This document shows positions 56,965 through 64,000 of a DNA stretch of 64,000 nucleotides, piece after piece. How positions within the stretch are numbered: the stretch's first letter is position 1; the number at the start of each line of letters is the position of its first letter. Source of the stretch: Sinorhizobium meliloti 4H41 (GTDB taxonomy: Bacteria; Pseudomonadota; Alphaproteobacteria; Rhizobiales; Rhizobiaceae). Under the pieces are notes generated by a model that did not search any database, was not told the origin of the DNA, and worked only from the letters and a program-made list of their open reading frames with translations. Where the stretch lies: the NCBI RefSeq assembly GCF_000375585.1, contig NZ_AQWP01000008.1, forward strand, positions 1-64,000, in the 5' to 3' direction. Made by a program: the position numbers and the translations under genes.

Positions 56965-57566
56965 GCAGCGTTATGGACACTTCCGGGATCGGGCCCGGAT
57001 TCACAAATCCCATCTTCGATAGCCAAGACACGTTCCGCCGTATTCTGGATGCCTGTGCATATGTGGGGCGCCCCCAAAAGCTTGGCTTTGTATCTACGGC
57101 AGTTGGGCCGCTCGCATCGGCGACCCTCTCGGCTTGCCTCACATTGGGAGACTTCGAAACGCCGGTCTGGCTTGATTCCCGATCCGATCGCATCGACGTC
57201 CGTAATTACCTTGGATTTCACTGCGGGACGCCGTTCGTGGATAGCGCTTACGAAGCAGCATTTGCCATCGTGGCGGATCCGACGACGATGCCGCGCCTGG
57301 CGGAGTTTCACGTCGGAACAGAATTGGAGCCCCAAACCTCGACGACTATTGTCGTCCAGGTGCCCTCCTTTACGGCCGGTCCCGCGGTTCGGTGGCGGGG
57401 GCCGGGGATCCAGCACGAGGCCTCAGTCGCCATCGAGGGACTTCCCTCGTGGTTCTGGGAAGAGTGGCAGCTCAATCAGGAGCTTTATCCGGTCGGGGTC
57501 GATGTCCTCTTTACCTCCGGAAACGCAATCATTGCTCTTCCTCGCAGCATTTCGGTGGAGATCTAA
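56961..57566 (+). CDS. phnH: C-P lyase core subunit PhnH
   Basis: A 201-residue PhnH: FDSQDTFRRILDACAYVGRP, VWLDSRSDRIDVRNYLGFHC, and GPGIQHEASVAIEGL, which is the conserved GPGI motif. PhnH is a PLP-fold-like structural partner without PLP in the core complex. It starts within phnG (ATGA) and ends at the phnI start. Confidence 0.93.
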   Translation: MSSVMDTSGIGPGFTNPIFDSQDTFRRILDACAYVGRPQKLGFVSTAVGPLASATLSACLTLGDFETPVWLDSRSDRIDVRNYLGFHCGTPFVDSAYEAAFAIVADPTTMPRLAEFHVGTELEPQTSTTIVVQVPSFTAGPAVRWRGPGIQHEASVAIEGLPSWFWEEWQLNQELYPVGVDVLFTSGNAIIALPRSISVEI

Positions 57567-58673
57567 ATGGCTTATGTGGCTGTAAAAGGAGGCGAGCAGG
57601 CTATCCTCAACTCGCACCGTTTGATCGCGGAGGATAGACGCGGCGATCCCGACGTTCCCGACCTTACGGTTTCTCAGATCGCCGAGCAACTCGGTCTCGC
57701 CGTCGACCGCGTGATGTGCGAGGGCTCTGTCTACGACAGAGAGCTTGCGGCCTTGGCATTGAAGCAGGCTCAGGGCGACGCAGTTGAGGCGATCTTCCTC
57801 CTCAGAGCGTTTCGGACGACGTTACCGCGCGTCGCGGTGTCGAATCCAATCGATACGGACCGGATTGAACTCCAGCGACGGATTTCCGCGACCTTCAAGG
57901 ACGTGCCGGGTGGGCAGGTCCTCGGTTCGACCTACGAGTACACGCATCGGCTGCTTGATTTCGACCTGCTCGACAATGCTGAGGGCGAGGAGACAAAGGC
58001 AGAACTCGCCGCGGCCCCGCTCGACGCCAATTGTCCGCGCGCTTTCGACAGCATCTCCGACGAAGGGCTGATCGAGGCAGAACTGCCTGTGCCTGACGAA
58101 GCGCCGGTTTTTGATCTGACGCGAGAACCTCTGGCACTGCCGGCCGGTCGCGACCAGCGTTTGCAGAATCTTGCGCGGGGCGATGAGGGATTTATCGTGG
58201 GATTGGCGTATTCCGCCCTGCGTGGCTATGGCGCGGCCCATCCCTATGTCGGCGAAACCCGGGTCGGCGACGTCGCGATCGAAGTCATTCCGGAGGAACT
58301 GGGCTTTTCCGTCTCGATAGGAGACATCACCGTCACCGAATGCCAGATGCTGGACTTGTTTGCGGGCTCGGACGACGAGCCGGCGCGCTTCACGCGGGGG
58401 TATGGTCTTTCCTTTGGAAAGAGTGAGCGCAAGGCGATGGGAATGGCGATCGTCGATCGCTCATTGCGGTCCCGTGAATATGGCGAGGATGTGAAATACC
58501 CCGCGCAGGACGAAGAGTTCGTCCTTTCTCATACCGACAATCTCGAGGCGGCCGGGTTCGTTTCACATCTGACCTTGCCCCACTACGTCGATTTCCAGGG
58601 TGACCTACAGTTCATACGGCAACTGCGCGAGGAGCAGGTCGGCAGCCGTTCAACCAAGGAGGCCGCGGAATGA
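57567..58673 (+). CDS. phnI: C-P lyase subunit PhnI
   Basis: A 368-residue PhnI: MAYVAVKGGEQAILNSHRLI, LTVSQIAEQLGLAVDRVMCE, GSVYDRELAALALKQAQGD, and the C-terminal LPHYVDFQGDLQFIRQLRE. PhnI, with PhnG, H and L, exchanges the adenine of ATP for the phosphonate. The length is normal. Its stop overlaps the phnJ start. Confidence 0.96.
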   Translation: MAYVAVKGGEQAILNSHRLIAEDRRGDPDVPDLTVSQIAEQLGLAVDRVMCEGSVYDRELAALALKQAQGDAVEAIFLLRAFRTTLPRVAVSNPIDTDRIELQRRISATFKDVPGGQVLGSTYEYTHRLLDFDLLDNAEGEETKAELAAAPLDANCPRAFDSISDEGLIEAELPVPDEAPVFDLTREPLALPAGRDQRLQNLARGDEGFIVGLAYSALRGYGAAHPYVGETRVGDVAIEVIPEELGFSVSIGDITVTECQMLDLFAGSDDEPARFTRGYGLSFGKSERKAMGMAIVDRSLRSREYGEDVKYPAQDEEFVLSHTDNLEAAGFVSHLTLPHYVDFQGDLQFIRQLREEQVGSRSTKEAAE

Positions 58674-59617
58674 CCGAGGCGCATGAAGATGCGGCCAAGC
58701 GTGGCCGCCAAGCCTACAACTTCGCCTATCTCGACGAGCAGTCCAAACGGATGATCCGCCGGTGCATCTTGAAGGCGATGGCCGTTCCCGGCCTGCAGGT
58801 TCCGTTTGGCAGCCGCGAAATGCCGCTCGCCTACGGATGGGGCACCGGCGGCATACAAGTGGCGGCCAGTGTCATCGGTCCCAATGACACGCTCAAGGTG
58901 ATCGACCAAGGTGCGGACGACGCCACGAACGCGGTCTCGATCCGCCGGTTCTTCAAGCGCGTGGCCGGGATCGAGACGACCGAACAAACCGCTGCGGCCA
59001 CAATAATTCAGACACGCCATCGCGTCCCCGAAACGCCTCTCAGAGAGGGTCAGGTCATCGTCTACCAGGTCCCCTCGCCGGAACCGTTGCGCAGTCTGGA
59101 ACCGAGGGAATCCGAGACGCGGAAGATGCATGCCTATGCTGAGTACGGCCTGATGAGCGTCCAGCTCTACGAAGACATTGCGCGCTTCGGCCATATTGCC
59201 ACGGCTCACAGCTACCCGGTGATGACCCACGGGCGCTACCTGATGTCGCCGTCGCCTATTCCCAAATTCGACAATCCAAAGGTCTCGGAGAATCCGGCTA
59301 TCCAGCTTTACGGCGCAGGCCGCGAAAAGCGGATCTATGCCGTCCCACCCTACACGCGGGTTGAGAACCTCGATTTTGAAGACCATCCGTTCCGGGTGCA
59401 GAAATGGAGGCAATGTTGCTCGCTTTGTGGGGCAACCGACAGCTACCTCGACGAGATCATCGTGAATGACAGCGGGCAGCGAATGTTCGTTTGCTCCGAC
59501 ACCGACTACTGCGCAACCCGTCGAGGCCAGGGTCACTTTGGACCGAAGGGTGTGGGCCAGGCTGCCTTCGGATCGCTCCCGAGCTTGAAGCCAGAAAAGG
59601 GATCGGAACCACGATGA
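58670..59617 (+). CDS. phnJ: Carbon-phosphorus lyase PhnJ (radical SAM)
   Basis: A 315-residue PhnJ with the exact cysteine pattern CX2CX21CX5C: Cys250, Cys253, Cys275, Cys281 (C241, C244, C266, C272 in E. coli). Three hold the [4Fe-4S] cluster, and one is the thiyl radical site. The N-terminal part (FGSREMPLAYGWGTGGIQVA) is conserved. It splits the C-P bond of ribose 1-phosphonate 5-phosphate and releases the alkane and cyclic ribose phosphate. All key residues are present, so the enzyme should be active. phnK starts within its stop codon. Confidence 0.97.
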   Translation: MTEAHEDAAKRGRQAYNFAYLDEQSKRMIRRCILKAMAVPGLQVPFGSREMPLAYGWGTGGIQVAASVIGPNDTLKVIDQGADDATNAVSIRRFFKRVAGIETTEQTAAATIIQTRHRVPETPLREGQVIVYQVPSPEPLRSLEPRESETRKMHAYAEYGLMSVQLYEDIARFGHIATAHSYPVMTHGRYLMSPSPIPKFDNPKVSENPAIQLYGAGREKRIYAVPPYTRVENLDFEDHPFRVQKWRQCCSLCGATDSYLDEIIVNDSGQRMFVCSDTDYCATRRGQGHFGPKGVGQAAFGSLPSLKPEKGSEPR

Positions 59618-60411
59618 GCACTGCAATTCAGTTCCAACCCAGACGGCGACAACCACTGCTCTCGGTCCAAAATCTGACGAAGGGCTACGGAAAGACGATC
59701 GGCTGCCAGAACATTTGCTTCGACCTCTTCCCAGGCGAGATCATCGCCATCGTCGGAGAATCGGGATCCGGCAAGTCGACGATGCTCAACTGCCTTTCGG
59801 GGCGATTGACGCCGGACAGAGGGTCCGTGGTTTACGATCTCAATGACAAGGGGCCCACGGATATTCTGACCTTGTCAGAGCCAGAGCGGCGCAGGCTGAT
59901 GCGGACCGACTGGGGCCTTGTGCATCAGAACCCGCGCGATGGCCTCAGAATGGAAGTCAGTGCAGGCGGCAACATCGGCGAGCGACCGATGGCCATCGGT
60001 GCGCGGCACTATGGCCGCATACGCGAAGAGGCGCAGAATTGGCTCGCCCGGGTCGAGATTGACCTGCGGCGCACCGATCACCACCCGAGAACCTTTTCCG
60101 GCGGCATGCAGCAACGTCTGCAGATCGCCAGGATTCTCGTCACCAAGCCGCGCCTCGTCTTCATGGATGAGCCGACCGGCGGCCTCGATGTTTCGGTCCA
60201 GGCCCGGCTGTTGGATCTCTTGCGACAGTTGGTCATGGATTGCGGGATTTCGGCGGTGATCGTCACCCATGACCTTTCCGTCGCCCGGCTATTGGCGGAC
60301 CGCATCATCGTCATGTGGCGAGGTAACGTTGTGGAGACCGGTCTGGCAGACCAGGTCCTGGATGATCCGCATCACGCCTACACTCAGCTTCTAGTATCGT
60401 CGGTGCTTTAA
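59614..60411 (+). CDS. phnK: C-P lyase ATPase subunit PhnK
   Basis: From the ATG at 59614 the protein has 265 residues: Walker [38 protein letters not shown] (typical of PhnK), signature SGGMQQRLQIARIL, Walker B FMDEPTGGLD. It docks on the PhnGHIJ core as an ABC-type ATPase and is not a transporter. Start chosen because it overlaps the phnJ stop (ATGA). Confidence 0.95.
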   Translation: MSTAIQFQPRRRQPLLSVQNLTKGYGKTIGCQNICFDLFPGEIIAIVGESGSGKSTMLNCLSGRLTPDRGSVVYDLNDKGPTDILTLSEPERRRLMRTDWGLVHQNPRDGLRMEVSAGGNIGERPMAIGARHYGRIREEAQNWLARVEIDLRRTDHHPRTFSGGMQQRLQIARILVTKPRLVFMDEPTGGLDVSVQARLLDLLRQLVMDCGISAVIVTHDLSVARLLADRIIVMWRGNVVETGLADQVLDDPHHAYTQLLVSSVL

Positions 60412-61617
60412 ATGTTTGAAACTGACACTTCATCGTTCGGTGTGGCGGTCAAAGGCTCCATCAACAACGAATTGACCTTGACCGGCGCACGACTTGTCTT
60501 GCTTGACGAGGTTTATGAAGGAACCGTCCATGTCGTTGACGGCCACATCAATGACATCGCCCCGGGCAGGAGCAAGGCGCCCAAGGCGATCGATCTCGAC
60601 GGAGGCTATCTGATACCGGGTCTTATCGACCTTCATACCGACAATCTGGAGAAGCATGCTCTACCGCGCGCCGGCGTGGTCTGGAATCCGCTGTCCGCCG
60701 TCGTAACGCATGACGCCGTGGTCACCGCAGCCGGCATTACCACGGTCTTTGATTCGCTGTGCATCGGATCAACGACCCGCGATCACAGAAAGCAGGACGA
60801 TCGCGCTCGCATTCTGCCGATCCTCGTAGATGGCATCCATGAAGCCCAGGAGTGTGGTGTGCTTCGAGCCGATCATCTTCTACACCTGCGCTGTGAAGTG
60901 ACGGACGAGGAAGTTCTGGCCAGATTGACGCCCTTGGTGGACGATCCGCTCGTGAAGCTCGTCTCGGTTATGGATCACGCCCCCGGTCATCGTCAGTCGC
61001 CGGAACTCGACCGCTTCCGCCAGATGCAGATCACGCAATACGGCTGGTCGGACACGGACGCGGATCGCCGTATTGAAGAATGGATGGACGCGTCCCGGAC
61101 GATTGGACCTCAAAATCAGGCCCGCATCGTCGCGCTTGTCCGCGCTCGGCAACTGCCGCTCGCCAGTCACGACGATGAAACAGCCGAGCATGTTCAAGAA
61201 GCGATATATGCTGGTGTTTCGATATCTGAATTTCCGACGACGCGGACGGCGGCGGAAATGGCGCACTCGCTAGGCATTCGTGTCCTGATGGGCGCACCCA
61301 ACGTCGTTCGTGGCAACTCGCATTCGGGAAACATAAGCGCCCGGGATTTAGCGACAACCGGACATCTCGATATCCTCGCCTCGGATTACGTTCCGGCGAG
61401 CCTCCTGCATGGTGCCTTTCAACTGACCAGAGATCCGGTCGGGATGAGCTTGCCACAGGCCATCTCCACCGTCAGTTCAGCCCCTGCTTCGGCGACCGGG
61501 CTAGCCGACAGAGGCGCGATCAAGGTCGGCACCCGAGCCGATCTCTGCCATGTCATTGAGATCAACGACATTCCGCTTGTCCGAAGAGTCTGGAAAGAAG
61601 GCCGGCAGGTATTTTGA
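60412..61617 (+). CDS. phnM: Ribose-1-phosphonate triphosphate diphosphatase PhnM
   Basis: A 401-residue amidohydrolase-type PhnM: LIPGLIDLHTDNLEKHALPR (metal site HTDN), VLHLRCEVTD-like strand, HDDETAEHVQEA, and TLAS-type C-terminal sheet. It removes pyrophosphate from alpha-D-ribose 1-phosphonate 5-triphosphate. It begins directly after the phnK stop codon. In E. coli phnM follows phnL; here the order is K-M-L. Confidence 0.95.
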   Translation: MFETDTSSFGVAVKGSINNELTLTGARLVLLDEVYEGTVHVVDGHINDIAPGRSKAPKAIDLDGGYLIPGLIDLHTDNLEKHALPRAGVVWNPLSAVVTHDAVVTAAGITTVFDSLCIGSTTRDHRKQDDRARILPILVDGIHEAQECGVLRADHLLHLRCEVTDEEVLARLTPLVDDPLVKLVSVMDHAPGHRQSPELDRFRQMQITQYGWSDTDADRRIEEWMDASRTIGPQNQARIVALVRARQLPLASHDDETAEHVQEAIYAGVSISEFPTTRTAAEMAHSLGIRVLMGAPNVVRGNSHSGNISARDLATTGHLDILASDYVPASLLHGAFQLTRDPVGMSLPQAISTVSSAPASATGLADRGAIKVGTRADLCHVIEINDIPLVRRVWKEGRQVF

Positions 61618-61671
61618 CAGAACGCAGATCACAAGTCGTTGTATTCGACCAGACACCGGGAGAACTGTTCG

Positions 61672-62421
61672 ATGAAATCCGTGTTAACGAAAGCCGCGCT
61701 TCGGGCCATTGGCCTTTCCAAAAGCTTCACGCTCCATACACAGGGCGGCATCGTCCTGCCCGTTTTCGACAACATCGAACTCACGGTCAGGTCCGGCGAG
61801 TGCGTCTGCCTGCACGGACCATCCGGCGCCGGCAAGTCGACCCTGTTGCGCTCACTGTATGCCAACTACAAGCCGAATGAAGGTCAGATCCTGGTCGAGC
61901 ACATGGGCGAAACCGTCGATCTGCTCGCCGCCGAGGCATGGGAAGTGGCGGAGATCCGCCGCTCGACAATCGGCTATGTCAGCCAATTCCTGCGCGTCAT
62001 CCCGCGCGTCGGTGCCCTCGACGTCGTCGCCGAACCAGCGATCGCCAACGGCATGCCGGCGGAGGAGGCCAAGGCGGTCGCCAAAACCCTGCTGAAACGG
62101 CTGCGCATCCCTGAGCGTCTCTGGTCCCTGGCGCCAGCCACCTTCTCCGGCGGCGAGCAGCAGCGCGTCAACATCGCCCGTGGCTTCATGGTCGACTATC
62201 CGGTCCTGCTGCTCGACGAACCGACCGCCTCGCTCGACGCCGTTAATCGCGCGACCGTCGTTGGTCTGATCAACGAGGCGAAGGCTCGCGGCGCTGCCAT
62301 CGTCGGCATCTTTCACGACGAGGAAGTGCGCGAATCCGCTGCTGACAGATTGTTCGGGATCGGCAGTCAGTCGGCCGCCATGGCACTACCGGCTGTTGCC
62401 CTGACGGAGGCGTGCGCCTGA
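61672..62421 (+). CDS. phnL: C-P lyase ATPase subunit PhnL
   Basis: From the ATG at 61672 (GGGAGA 9 nt upstream) the protein has 249 residues: Walker [17 protein letters not shown], signature [16 protein letters not shown], Walker [12 protein letters not shown], and HDEEV for the H-loop. PhnL is a non-transport ABC protein that binds PhnK on the C-P lyase core. Its stop overlaps the next start. Confidence 0.94.
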   Translation: MKSVLTKAALRAIGLSKSFTLHTQGGIVLPVFDNIELTVRSGECVCLHGPSGAGKSTLLRSLYANYKPNEGQILVEHMGETVDLLAAEAWEVAEIRRSTIGYVSQFLRVIPRVGALDVVAEPAIANGMPAEEAKAVAKTLLKRLRIPERLWSLAPATFSGGEQQRVNIARGFMVDYPVLLLDEPTASLDAVNRATVVGLINEAKARGAAIVGIFHDEEVRESAADRLFGIGSQSAAMALPAVALTEACA

Positions 62422-63137
62422 TGCCGGAACCATCCACTCCTCGCTATGCCATCTACTACACACCGGCTCGGGAACATCCGTTGACCGGGGCGGCGAGTGC
62501 ATGGCTTGGCCATGATCCGTTCGGCAGAACTGATGTAACCGGCGCCGCTCGATCGGAAGCAGACGCCCTTCTAACTTCTGAGCCGCGCCGATATGGTTTT
62601 CACGCAACGCTCAAGGCGCCGTTCCGGTTGAGAGAAGGCGCATCGGTCGATGAGTTGGAATGGGCGCTCAGCAGCTTCGCTTCGTCGCGGCCACCTTGCC
62701 CGATCGGATCATTGAAGATCGATCTTCTCGGCGGCTTCTTTGCGCTCGCTCCCGCCACTCCCATCCCGGCCTTGCGCGGTTTTGCTGCGCAGATTGTCGA
62801 AGAGTTCGACCGGTTCCGGGCCCCGATGAATTCACCGGAACTGCAGCGGCGGCTGCAACGTCCGCTCGATGAAGTCGAGACCTCCCATCTCGTCCAATGG
62901 GGCTACCCCTATGTCCTCGATCGATTTTCCTTTCATATGACGCTGACCGACCGAGTTCCGGAAGAGGGCCGCGCGCGAACGAGGGCGCGCTTGGAAAAGG
63001 TCTTCCAGCCGCACCTGTCCGAGGATTTCCGCATCGACACCCTGTCCCTGTTCGTTCAGGAGGACGGCGGGGGCAATTTCGTCGTTCGTTCGCAGTTCGC
63101 CTTGAAAGGCGAAGCGTTGCTTCAGACGGCGATCTGA
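62421..63137 (+). CDS. DUF1045 2H phosphoesterase of the phosphonate operon
   Basis: From ATG 62421 (overlapping the phnL stop) the protein has 238 residues. It has two HxT motifs, His61-x-Thr63 (GFHATLKAPF) and His172-x-Thr174 (FHMTLTDRV), the pattern of 2H phosphoesterases (DUF1045/TIGR03223, phosphonate-metabolism). C-P lyase yields 5-phosphoribosyl 1,2-cyclic phosphate, normally opened by PhnP; no phnP is in the window. This enzyme is the likely substitute, but that activity is inferred. Confidence 0.88.
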   Translation: MPEPSTPRYAIYYTPAREHPLTGAASAWLGHDPFGRTDVTGAARSEADALLTSEPRRYGFHATLKAPFRLREGASVDELEWALSSFASSRPPCPIGSLKIDLLGGFFALAPATPIPALRGFAAQIVEEFDRFRAPMNSPELQRRLQRPLDEVETSHLVQWGYPYVLDRFSFHMTLTDRVPEEGRARTRARLEKVFQPHLSEDFRIDTLSLFVQEDGGGNFVVRSQFALKGEALLQTAI

Positions 63138-63142
63138 GGCCA

Positions 63143-63712
63143 ATGATGTCGCCCCGCGGAGCACTTGCCATTGTTGTGGGGCCAAGCGGTGCGGGCAAAG
63201 ACACGTTGATCGAATACGTGCGAAGCCGGCTCAAAGATGATCCTCGCGTTCGCTTCGTACGCCGGCTCATCAGTCGGCCAGTCGCGGTCGGGGAGGACCA
63301 TGAGGCGGTTGACTATGACGAGTTCCAGCGGCGGCTTCTCGCAGGCGCCTACGGGCTTCATTGGCAGGCGCATGGCCTCTGCTATGGCATTCCCTCGGAA
63401 ATCGATAAGTGGCTAGAGCAGGGCGATATCGTTGTGGCCAATGGCTCTCGCGCCGTCCTTTCGAAAGCCCGGCGGCAATACCCGCAACTGCTTGTCATCA
63501 ACGTCACCGCGCCAATAGACGTCTTGGCAAGGCGTCTGGTCGAACGGGGACGCGAAAATCTAGAAAGCATCAGGGGGCGTTTAATCCGAAGTGATGAATA
63601 TCTGGTCGATGGTGCTGACGTGGTGCATATCGACAACTCGGGTTCGGTGGAGGCGGCTGGGGAACGCCTTCTTGCCGCGTTTGTTGCACAGGTTGGGCGG
63701 GCGAAGCAATGA
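63143..63712 (+). CDS. phnN: Ribose 1,5-bisphosphokinase PhnN
   Basis: From the ATG at 63143 the protein has 189 residues: P-loop VVGPSGAGKDTLIEY, RFVRRLISRPVAVGEDHEAV, and GIPSEIDKWLEQGDIVVANG. It phosphorylates ribose 1,5-bisphosphate to PRPP, the last step by which the C-P lyase pathway returns the sugar. It closes the phn operon, 5 nt after the DUF1045 gene. A second ATG lies one codon later. Confidence 0.93.
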   Translation: MMSPRGALAIVVGPSGAGKDTLIEYVRSRLKDDPRVRFVRRLISRPVAVGEDHEAVDYDEFQRRLLAGAYGLHWQAHGLCYGIPSEIDKWLEQGDIVVANGSRAVLSKARRQYPQLLVINVTAPIDVLARRLVERGRENLESIRGRLIRSDEYLVDGADVVHIDNSGSVEAAGERLLAAFVAQVGRAKQ

Positions 63713-63757
63713 GGCGGTGCATCGAAGTCCCGAGGCGATCTGGGAGGAAATTCCCCA

Positions 63758-64000
63758 ATGATCGACGCGCGGCACTTATCCCGACTCGTTGGATACGGGC
63801 CAAAGCTATGTGAGCAATTCGCTTTATCTACTGGCACTACACTGTCGGGTGGACCGCAGTCCGTGCCCAACTTCGCTACTGGGAGCAGACCTATGCAGCA
63901 TGGCCTGCGTGGCCATGGTTCACGCGAAGAGCTTGAGATCTCGCCTTTGGCCGTCTCCTCGGAGGTTCCAAAGAGCCGAACAAGGTCTCGGGTACGGACC
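63758..64000 (+). CDS. Partial unknown ORF at the window end
   Basis: An ATG at 63758 with GGGAGGAA upstream opens a frame of 81 codons (MIDARHLSRLVGYGPKLCEQ start) that runs to the end of the window. I recognise no family. It may be the next gene after phnN or a chance frame. Confidence 0.25.
   Translation, partial: MIDARHLSRLVGYGPKLCEQFALSTGTTLSGGPQSVPNFATGSRPMQHGLRGHGSREELEISPLAVSSEVPKSRTRSRVRT

Noticed and set aside
58583-59656. 357-codon minus-strand open frame opposite phnJ
   Set aside because: phnJ has a perfect CX2CX21CX5C pattern and operon overlaps; the reverse frame has no support.

Overview
The window looks like part of the symbiotic plasmid or island of a fast-growing alpha-rhizobium, most likely Sinorhizobium (Ensifer), fredii/americanum-like. 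The base for this is a complete nifHDKENX block, two intact nodD genes, nodA, nodN- and nodO-type genes with nod boxes, a P450 operon of the kind found on S. fredii NGR234 pNGR234a, and many gene relics typical of these replicons. The organism assignment is inference; no rRNA or tRNA gene was seen.

Layout. (1) 1-12 kb: an IS630-type transposase end, then the nif operon on the minus strand, transcribed right to left: nifH-nifD-nifK-nifE-nifN-nifX-DUF269, a TtsI/y4xI-like response regulator, a 1.5 kb scar with nif relics, DUF683, fdxB and a SyrA-like membrane protein. nifH has a sigma-54-type promoter and a NifA site. (2) 12-17 kb: genes with a defence or toxin flavour (single-chain GmrSD-type nuclease, Fic protein with a small partner, TIR protein with an unknown partner) and a VirD4/TraG relic. 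(3) 17-21 kb: a secreted di-haem peroxidase-like protein with its own NifA site and nifH-like promoter, and an amidohydrolase. (4) 21-33 kb: nodulation genes (nodD, AraC regulator, nodD relic, nodA with a nodB stump, nodN behind a nod box), small ORFs, a methyltransferase, groESL behind a perfect CIRCE element, and a second nodD. (5) 33-38.4 kb: a P450, ferredoxin, SnoaL-like, double-SDR and luciferase-like monooxygenase operon with a sigma-54 promoter and two tandem NifA sites. (6) 38.7-43.5 kb: nodO behind a nod box, then a very large SF1 helicase.

(7) 44-63.7 kb is a phosphonate island on the plus strand. Its left part is biosynthetic: PEP mutase, a class I/II aminotransferase, a CTP-type nucleotidyltransferase and a methyltransferase. 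Its right part is for uptake and breakdown: a Dpp/Opp-family ABC transporter, an alkaline-phosphatase-superfamily hydrolase, a PhnF-type repressor, and the carbon-phosphorus lyase set phnG-H-I-J-K-M-L, a 2H phosphoesterase (DUF1045) and phnN. The transporter operon and the phnG operon share an identical 18-bp operator-like sequence, each preceded by a PHO-box-like motif. Making and consuming a phosphonate next to symbiosis genes resembles the rhizopine (mos/moc) and agrocinopine (acc) logic, and is the most interesting inference from this window.
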